A stretch of DNA of 64,000 bases from JBBRHH01 sp963788015 (lineage in GTDB: Bacteria > Planctomycetota > Phycisphaerae > Tepidisphaerales > Tepidisphaeraceae). The notes beneath the pieces were generated by a model. That model was not told the origin of the DNA, ran no database searches, and was given only the letters and a program-made list of their open reading frames with translations. How positions within the stretch are numbered: the stretch's first letter is position 1; every line of letters begins with the position of its first letter. Shown piece by piece: positions 58,495 through 64,000 of this stretch. Made by a program: the position numbers and the translations under genes. The DNA lies in contig CAWBEY010000001.1 of NCBI GenBank assembly GCA_963788015.1, positions 682,001 through 746,000 of the forward strand. The letters are read 5' to 3'.

Positions 58495-59751
58495 ATGGTC
58501 ACAAACATTCGAGCCATTCTTCGACACCTGCCCGCCCTCATCGTCCTTGCGCTCACCGCCCTGCCGGCACGCGGGCAGTCCGTCATCTTCGACATGGACA
58601 CCGTCGTTCACAAACCCGGCGAAATCACCGACAAGGACAAGCACAGAATACCGGCCGGCACCGCCGAACTCGTTGACGGCAAATTCAACAAGGCCGTCAA
58701 GTTCTCCTTCGTCGAAGGCGCCAGTGGCGGCTTCATGTCCGCCCGCGTTCACGCTACGCCCGAATGGGACAAATCCGCCGGCTTCAGCTTCTGGGTCAAA
58801 GGCGACGGCTCCGACGCCTGGGGCGGCATCGAAATTATCGATCGCGACGACTTTGGCCTTCGCTACGCATATTGCTTCCCCATTGATTCCACCGAATGGC
58901 AGAAGATCACCGTCCCCTGGGCCGACCTCGTCCCAGAACTTAAGGCCCCGCTCATCGATCCGGCCAACGGCTATGCCCCCAGCCACTTCGGCAATTTCTG
59001 GTTCGGAAAATGGTACTACTGGCGCGACTACCCCGCCCACTCCTACACCATCGACCAGGTCATGCTGGAACCAAAAATAGACGCCACACCCACAACCGCC
59101 CCGCTCACCATCGCCCCGTCCGCCACCGGCCTCGACCGCGTGCGCGCCAAGCTGCGCGACCACAAGCCCATCACCCTCGTCACCATGGGCGACTCCCTCA
59201 GCGACAAACACCACTGGTCCAATCGAGAGATCCTGTGGTCGGAACTACTGGCAAAGGAGCTCAAGACCAAATACGCCAGCGAAGTAACCCTCATCAACCC
59301 CGCCATCGGCGGCACCACCCTCAGCCAGAACATCATCACCATGCCCCGCTGGAGCAAGCAGGCCCCCACCCCCGATCTTGTCGCCGTCTGGTTCGGCGGC
59401 AACGATTGGGAAACCGGCGTGCGCGGGCCCCGATTCGCCGAATACCTCCGCCTGGCCGTAGACCACATCCGCCGCCAAACCCACGGAAGCGCCGACATCC
59501 TCCTCATGACCCCCGCCCCCAGCTTCGCCCACTGGGAAACCATGGCCGAACTCGAGCAAGCCGTCCGCGACGTGGCCAAAGAAAAGCAAACCGGCTTAGT
59601 CGACATGGCCGCCGAGTTCCACAAAGCCGGATCAGCCGACGAGGCAATGAAGCGCGAATACTGGGCATGGGACAAAGTTCATCTGGGCGGCAAGGGACAC
59701 GAGCTGGTGAAGAATGCCGCGATAGGGGTGATTTCAGAGCAAAAAGATTGA
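58495..59751 (+). CDS. Secreted SGNH hydrolase 2 with N-terminal beta-sandwich
   Basis: A complete 418-residue protein. The signal is MVTNIRAILRHLPALIVLAL plus ALPARGQS. Residues about 25-200 form a carbohydrate-binding-like sandwich (SVIFDMDTVVHKPGEITDKD, GFSFWVKGDGSDAWGGIEII) similar to CIA30/CBM11 modules. The hydrolase domain has VTMGDSLSDKHHW (block I serine), NPAIGGTTLSQN (II), WFGGNDWE (III) and DKVHLGGKGHEL (V, D-x-V-H). The four SGNH residues are all present. It probably deacylates sugars of polysaccharides. It lies 31 bases after the other SGNH gene, with no break. Confidence 0.88.
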   Translation: MVTNIRAILRHLPALIVLALTALPARGQSVIFDMDTVVHKPGEITDKDKHRIPAGTAELVDGKFNKAVKFSFVEGASGGFMSARVHATPEWDKSAGFSFWVKGDGSDAWGGIEIIDRDDFGLRYAYCFPIDSTEWQKITVPWADLVPELKAPLIDPANGYAPSHFGNFWFGKWYYWRDYPAHSYTIDQVMLEPKIDATPTTAPLTIAPSATGLDRVRAKLRDHKPITLVTMGDSLSDKHHWSNREILWSELLAKELKTKYASEVTLINPAIGGTTLSQNIITMPRWSKQAPTPDLVAVWFGGNDWETGVRGPRFAEYLRLAVDHIRRQTHGSADILLMTPAPSFAHWETMAELEQAVRDVAKEKQTGLVDMAAEFHKAGSADEAMKREYWAWDKVHLGGKGHELVKNAAIGVISEQKD

Positions 59752-59818
59752 GGGACACGATTGCGGAGTGTTGATGGGTTGTGCGGTGGCTACCATAATA
59801 GAAGCAAGAGGTTTAACG

Positions 59819-60077
59819 ATGGCACTTGAAGCTGAATTGTCGAGCAAGCACTACATCTGGCATTGGAAGATCGAGCCAACCTGATTCATCAGTTGATCTT
59901 AAGTCTGGAATCTCCGGACGTTGACGCCAACGCCGATAAGGCGTGGGAAGCCGACATTGATGCTCGAGCAATGCAGTAGATCGAGGAGAAGTGGAATTGG
60001 TGGACTGGCGGGAATCAATCGTCAAGCGCAGCATCCGCCGCGACGATGTCCATGAATCCGGCAGCTCGAGGCAGTGA
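59819..60077 (+). pseudogene. Orphan antitoxin-like gene of the addiction-module (TIGR02574) type, frameshifted
   Basis: From ATG 59819 the sequence reads MALEAELSSK, then in the next frame ALHLALEDRANLIHQLILSL and ESPDVDANADKAWEADIDAR, and after a further change VDRGEVELVDWRESIVKR, ending TGA 60075-60077. The wording L-S-x-x-x-R-A-x-L-x-x-x-L-x-x-S-L, then W-x-x-E/D-I-x-x-R and G-E-V is that of the short putative addiction-module component family, normally paired with a RelE-like toxin. No toxin frame is present on either side. The breaks near 59848 and 59973 may be real. It is convergent with sat, one base apart. Confidence 0.6.
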
Positions 60078-60078
60078 C

Positions 60079-61258
60079 TCATTCAACCGACTCATCACTT
60101 CCCCTGCGCCACTTAATCAAAATATCCGCCACCTCCGGCCTCGAAAACTCCTGCGGCGGCCTTTCCCCGGCTCGCAGCATGTCCCGCACCTTCGTCCCGC
60201 TCGGCGCGACCTTATCCTCCGGCCCATGCGGGCAGGTCTTGGTGCTGAACCACCGCCTCGCACTTGTTGCACCAGGCGGTGTGCTCGAACTTCAGGATCG
60301 TCACGCCAATGTCCTTCGGCAGATCAAACTGATCGAAGATCTTCTGCGCATCATACGTGCCGTAGTAGTTGCCCACGCCCGCGTGATCGCGGCCGACGAT
60401 GAAGTGCGTCACGCCGTAATTCTTGCGGATCAGCGTGTGCAGCATCGCCTCGCGCGGGCCGGCGTACCGCATCGCCAGCGGCATCACGCTCAGCATCGTC
60501 CGGTCCTTGTTGTAATAGTTGTCGACCAGCACGCGGTAGCAATCCATCCGCACCTCGGCCGGAATGTCATCCGACTTGGTTTCGCCGACCAGCGGGTGAA
60601 TCAGCAGGCCGTCGGTCATCTCCAGGGCGCACTTGGTCAGATACTCGTGGCTGCGATGAATCGGATTGCGCGTCTGAAACGCCGCCACCGTGATCCACCC
60701 CTTGGCCGCGAACGCCTCGCGCGTTTTGGCGGGCGGCAGGCGATAATCCGAGAATTCCGGCTCGTGCGTCGTCGTGATCACGTCAATCGGCCCGCGCGAT
60801 GCAGGTGTTCCCCTGCCCCTTCACCGCCGCCACGCCCGGATGCTTCTCGTCTTCGGTCTTGTAGACGTTCGGGATCTCCAGCGCCTTGTCGTGCGCGTAC
60901 TTCTCCGTCACGCTCATCATGCCCAGCAGCCGGCCCTTCGAATCCTTCAGCGCCAGCCTTCTGCCCCACCGATAATCTTCGCCGCCACGTCATCGGCCGG
61001 GCACAGCGTGACCGGGATCGGCCACACCGTCCCGTTCGCAAGCCGCATCTCCTTGCACACCCCCTCAAAGTCCGCCTTGCCCATGAACCCAGTCAGCGGT
61101 GAAAACGCGCCGATGGCGATCATCTCCAGATCAAACGCCTCCCGCGGCGAAAGCGCAATCTGCGCCAGACCTTTCGCCTCATTCGCCAAACTACCCGCGG
61201 CCGCGCCTTCCACGACCCGATTAACTAACTTGCCCCCGTGCGGTGCGATCAAACTCAT
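60079..61258 (-). CDS. sat: Sulfate adenylyltransferase (ATP sulfurylase, Met3 type), frameshifted
   Basis: About 393 residues. The start at 61258 (MSLIAPHGGKLVNRVVEG) is followed by FDLEMIAIGAFSPLTGFMG and WPIPVTLC. After breaks near 60960 and 60780 it resumes FQTRNPIHRSHEYLTKCAL (Q-T-R-N-P-x-H-x-x-H), IHPLVGETKSDDIP and FIVGRDHAGVGNYYG (G-R-D-H-A-G). A third change near 60232 gives KTCPHGPEDKVAPSGTKVR, FSRPEVADILIKWRR and the stop at 60079. The enzyme makes APS from sulfate and ATP (or the reverse). No APS reductase or kinase is beside it. Confidence 0.92.
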
Positions 61259-61388
61259 CTGCGTCTCCTTTAAGATTGAGGAAAACACGGTAACGACTTT
61301 GCCGCGCCGAACAAGTGCCCGGCAGAAGCCCACGGGCGGACCGCGCGTGCCACGGGGGCGGGAGCGATTCTTGAAGGGTGGCTGTGTG

Positions 61389-62735
61389 TTAGGCGATGAG
61401 TTCTTCAACCTTTGGGGGGAGGTTGGCGTGAAAATTGGCAGCGGTGTGGTGGGGCCAGTAGGTGGTGGCCAGGGGAATGATTGCTAACAGGATGAGGATG
61501 ATGGTGAGGACACAGGCTGGCCAGGCGCCCACGGACCAGGCAATGGCGGGGAGGGCTGCGCCGAGGGTGCCGCCGGCGTAGTAGAAGGTGGTGTAGAGGC
61601 CGGCGGCGGCGGAGCGGGCGTTGTGCGGCGATGTGGCCCAGATAAGAGGCGGCGGCGGATTGGATGATGAAGATGCCGGTGGAGCAGACGCAAGGCCAAC
61701 GACCACGGCGAAGAGGGAGGGGAGAAGGGTGAGGGCGACGCCGGCGGCGGAGGCGAGGGTGGCGGCGATGAGGGCGCGGCGGTGGCCGGTGCGTTCGATC
61801 CAGGGACCGGCGAAAGGGGTGACGACGACGCCCACGAGATAGACCAGAAAGAGCGAGCCGAGGGCGGCGGTGCCCAGGGAGAAGGGTGGGCCGGCGAGGT
61901 GGAAGGTGATGTAGGTGAAGGTGGCGACGAGTGCGAAGAGGGCGCTGGAGCCGATGAGGAAGGTGGCGAGGAGGGCGGGGTTTTGGAGGTGGCGAAGCAT
62001 GTCGCGCAAGGCCGGGAGGAAGGGGGGAGACGGGACGTAATTAGGGGTGGGTCGTTCGGGCGGGAGGTAGCGCCAGACGGCGGCGGCCCCCAGCGCGTTG
62101 AGGAGGCCGAGGGCGAGGAAGGTGGCCTGCCAGCCGAAATGAGAGGCGAGCAGGCCTGAGAGGAAGCGGCCGGTGACACCGCCCAGCACGTTGCCGGCAA
62201 CGTAGGCGGCCATGACGGTGGGAGCGCCGCCGTCGGCCCATTCGTCGCTGACGTAGGCCATGGTGACGGCGATGATGCCGGGCATGAAAAGGCCTTGAAT
62301 AAAGCGCCACGCAATGAGAGCGTGAAGGGAGGTTGCGGTGGCGGCCAGGAGGATGGGGAGGGTGAGGAGGGCGACGGAGGCGGTCATGGTGCGTTTGCGG
62401 CCGAGCGCCCGGCGAGGAGGCCGACGAAGGGGGCGGCCAGCGCGATGGCGATGGTGGTGGCGCTGACGGTGAGGCTGACGTCGAACTTGGAGGCGTGAAA
62501 TATTTGCGAGAAGAGGGGGAGGAGGGATTGGGTGGCGTAGACGTTGAGGAAGACGCAGAAGCCGGTGAGCGTGATCATGAGCACGCGGAGGTCGAGGAGG
62601 GAGGTGGGGTGGCGGGGCGGCGAGAGGGCGCGGCAGATGGGCGAGTTGCGGGGACTGGCGGTGGCGCGCTGGGCGGGTAATGGCGCGGGTGGGGTGGCGG
62701 TGAAGGGCGGGGGCTGATGTTGTTGCGGCCGACAC
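61389..62735 (-). CDS. MFS efflux transporter, YnfM/arabinose-efflux type (frameshifted)
   Basis: About 448 residues. The start is GTG 62735, with AAAGGAG ahead of it; the first 35 residues change frame near 62705 to LLDLRVLMITLTGFCVFLNV. A further break near 62400 leads to RKRTMTASVALLTLPILLAA. Twelve helices follow the MFS pattern, including FIQGLFMPGIIAVTMAYVSD and the A-x-x-x-G-N-x-x-G-G motif (AAYVAGNVLGGVTGRFLSG). Two compensating breaks occur near 61650-61690. It probably exports a drug or sugar. The divergent LysR gene and a shared palindrome suggest regulation by that protein. Confidence 0.82.
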   Translation of the reverse strand: MSAATTSAPALHRHPTRAITRPARHRQSPQLAHLPRPLAAPPPHLPPRPPRAHDHAHRLLRLPQRLRHPIPPPPLLANISRLQVRRQPHRQRHHHRHRAGRPLRRPPRRALGRKRTMTASVALLTLPILLAATATSLHALIAWRFIQGLFMPGIIAVTMAYVSDEWADGGAPTVMAAYVAGNVLGGVTGRFLSGLLASHFGWQATFLALGLLNALGAAAVWRYLPPERPTPNYVPSPPFLPALRDMLRHLQNPALLATFLIGSSALFALVATFTYITFHLAGPPFSLGTAALGSLFLVYLVGVVVTPFAGPWIERTGHRRALIAATLASAAGVALTLLPSLFAVVVGLASAPPASSSSNPPPPLIWATSPHNARSAAAGLYTTFYYAGGTLGAALPAIAWSVGAWPACVLTIILILLAIIPLATTYWPHHTAANFHANLPPKVEELIA

Positions 62736-62829
62736 GGTCTTGACTCCTTTACAGGTCGAATCGCGATTGGAACAGGAGAATCATTGCAGTGTTTGAAGGT
62801 TCAGTCCAATACATAGTTGAGCGTAATTA

Positions 62830-62844
62830 ATACCTTTTTGGTAT
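62830..62844. promoter_or_regulatory. LysR-type operator overlapping a -10 box
   Basis: ATACC-TTTTT-GGTAT (62830-62844) is a perfect palindrome with the T-N11-A shape of LysR binding sites. It lies between the divergent LysR and MFS genes, and TATAAT (62842-62847) overlaps it, with TTGAGC (62817-62822) 19 bases upstream. The regulator's start is only six bases after the -10 box, so its mRNA may be leaderless. Confidence 0.65.
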
Positions 62845-62853
62845 AATGAACCA

Positions 62854-63747
62854 ATGGAACTACGGCAGTTGCGTTATTTCGTGGCGGTGGCGGAGGAGTT
62901 GCATTTTGGGCGGGCGGCGGTGCGGTTGCACATGGCGCAGCCGCCGCTGAGCCGGCAGATTCGGCAGTTGGAGGAGGAGATCGGGTTGCGTTTGCTGGAG
63001 CGGACCAAGCGGCACGTTGAGTTGACGGCGGCGGGGCGGGTGCTGCTGGAGGAGGGGCGGCGATTGCTGGCGGGGGCGCAGGAGGCGGTGGAGGATGCGC
63101 GGCGGGCGGCGCGGGGGGAGAGCGGGCGATTATCGGTGGGGTTTGTGGGATCGGCGACGTATGACGTTCTGCCGGAGGTGCTGCGGGTGTTTCATCGGAA
63201 GTATCCTAAGGTGGAATTGGTGCTGCATGAGTGGAGCAGCATGGCACAGCAGCGGGCGGTGGTGGAGGGGAGGCTGCATGTGGGATTTGTGCGGCCGGCG
63301 GTGGCGGACGCGGCGCTGGTGGCGCGGGTGGTGCAGCGGGAGCCGATCATCGTGGCGCTGCCGGAGGGGCACGCGCTGGCGGATAAGGGCACGTTGGGGT
63401 TGGGGGCGCTGTCGCGGGATGGGTTTATTGTTTATCCGCGAGAACCGAGGCCGAGTTTTGCCGACCAGGTGATTCAGTGGTGCGGGAAGGCGGGTTTTAC
63501 GCCGCGGGTGGTGCAGGAGACGCAGGAGTTGCAGACGGCATTGAGTTTGGTGGCGGCGGGGATTGGGGTGGCGCTGGCGCCGGCATCGGTGCGGAAGGTG
63601 AAACGAGAGAAGGTGGTGTTTCGGGAATTGGCGGCGCCGGCGCCGGTGACGGAGCTGACGGCGGTGTCGCGGCGGGGGGATGCCTCGCCGGTGTTGAAAG
63701 TGTTTTTGGAGGTGTTGGAGCAGGTGGGGGGGAAGGAGAAGCGATGA
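62854..63747 (+). CDS. LysR-family transcriptional regulator
   Basis: A complete 297-residue LTTR. The N-terminal wHTH reads LRQLRYFVAVAEELHFGRAA and RLHMAQPPLSRQIRQLEEEI, as in the family. The C-terminal effector domain begins at about residue 92 (RLSVGFVGSATYDVLPEVLR) and holds the periplasmic-binding fold, with FVRPAVADAALVARVVQREP. It is divergent from the MFS gene, so it probably controls that gene and itself. Codon thirds are strongly G-rich, unlike the C-rich plus-strand genes 10 kb to the left. Confidence 0.93.
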   Translation: MELRQLRYFVAVAEELHFGRAAVRLHMAQPPLSRQIRQLEEEIGLRLLERTKRHVELTAAGRVLLEEGRRLLAGAQEAVEDARRAARGESGRLSVGFVGSATYDVLPEVLRVFHRKYPKVELVLHEWSSMAQQRAVVEGRLHVGFVRPAVADAALVARVVQREPIIVALPEGHALADKGTLGLGALSRDGFIVYPREPRPSFADQVIQWCGKAGFTPRVVQETQELQTALSLVAAGIGVALAPASVRKVKREKVVFRELAAPAPVTELTAVSRRGDASPVLKVFLEVLEQVGGKEKR

Positions 63748-63807
63748 GAGATATTCCCGAGGACGTTTTGAAATGCGTGCGTAGAATCGGCGGAAAGGAA
63801 GGAGCAG

Positions 63808-64000
63808 ATGAGCGAGCTATTTTCGTCGTTTGAATTGCGGGAGTTGACGTTTAAGAATCGGATTTTTGTTTCGCCAATGTGTCAGTATTCCAGTCAGGAT
63901 GGAATGCCGACGGATTGGCATTTGGTGCATCTGGGGAGCCGGGCGGTGGGCGGGGCGGCGATGGTGATGGTGGAGGCGACGTCGGTTTCGCCGGAGGGGA
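63808..64000 (+). CDS. NADH:flavin oxidoreductase, Old Yellow Enzyme/YqjM type (5' part only)
   Basis: The last 193 bases encode the first 64 residues: MSELFSSFELRELTFKNRIF, VSPMCQYSSQDGMPTDWHLV and HLGSRAVGGAAMVMVEATSV. The C in MCQYS and the W-H-L-x-H-x-x-x-R-A-x-G-G pattern match thermophilic-like OYEs (YqjM), which bind FMN in a TIM barrel and reduce activated alkenes. AAGGAAGGAG precedes the ATG by about five bases. It follows the LysR gene by 60 bases and continues past the window. Confidence 0.9.
   Translation, partial: MSELFSSFELRELTFKNRIFVSPMCQYSSQDGMPTDWHLVHLGSRAVGGAAMVMVEATSVSPEG

Noticed and set aside
59600..60300. A RelE-type toxin partner for the antitoxin-like gene
   Set aside because: Both strands around it are occupied by SGNH hydrolase and sat coding sequence; no toxin motif is visible.
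60074..61102. A 342-residue plus-strand frame over sat
   Set aside because: The minus strand encodes all ATP sulfurylase motifs; the plus-strand protein looks like shadow sequence.

Overview
The window looks like a chromosome segment of a high-GC planctomycete, probably class Phycisphaerae. This is inferred from family content, since no rRNA is present. The pointers are a DUF1080 (3-keto-disaccharide hydrolase-like) secreted protein, a C-terminal CGYDLRAS...CPECG zinc ribbon, a large surface protein opening with an LEGRVFLS motif, a prepilin-type protein ending in a VDFHV motif, and an ECF sigma factor with a long C-terminal extension. At least 25 genes are interrupted by single-base frameshifts in which the conserved protein simply continues in a neighbouring frame. 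I read these as mostly sequence or assembly errors rather than gene decay, and I annotate whole loci across the breaks.

Layout. 0-2.8 kb: the tail of a family-2 glycosyltransferase, an Mla-type ABC ATPase and a GT87-like membrane glycosyltransferase. 2.8-18.6 kb: a minus-strand operon with three complete oligopeptide-uptake sets (each a binding protein plus two permeases), one OppD/OppF ATPase pair and a NapG/MauM-like ferredoxin. 18.8-22.4 kb: a secreted protein and an S1C serine protease. 22.4-25.3 kb: a LolD-like ATPase, tRNA-Gly(CCC), a lipoprotein, a DUF1080 protein and purE. 25.4-27.5 kb: a membrane FHA protein facing an atypical Ser/Thr kinase. 28.2-29.8 kb: an ECF sigma and zinc anti-sigma pair. 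29.9-34.2 kb: a lipoprotein, phosphomannomutase/phosphoglucomutase and nadB.

34.5-46.6 kb is a signalling and envelope region: a zinc-ribbon membrane protein, a coiled-coil protein, an RsbU-like phosphatase, a beta-barrel protein, a membrane-anchored protein, a prepilin-like protein, an ECF sigma fused to a membrane segment and a cysteine-less redoxin-like domain, a STAS antagonist, an RsbW-like kinase, a rhomboid protease and a MoxR/ChlI-type AAA ATPase. Two complete insertion sequences (IS256 and IS4 families), both with visible inverted repeats and target duplications, sit side by side at 46.6-49.6 kb. 49.7-59.8 kb carries secreted polymer-degrading or surface proteins: a GH-like protein, a Gfo/Idh/MocA oxidoreductase, a glycine-zipper lipoprotein, a seven-repeat choice-of-anchor D protein with an RTX tail, and two SGNH hydrolases. 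It also holds a relic of a REP-associated transposase beside a REP-like hairpin. 59.8-64 kb: a broken orphan antitoxin-like gene, ATP sulfurylase, a divergent LysR/MFS pair with a palindromic operator, and the start of an Old Yellow Enzyme.

Taken together the genes suit a heterotroph that degrades polymers, imports peptides or oligosaccharides, and uses layered sigma/anti-sigma, partner-switching and phospho-threonine signalling at the envelope.
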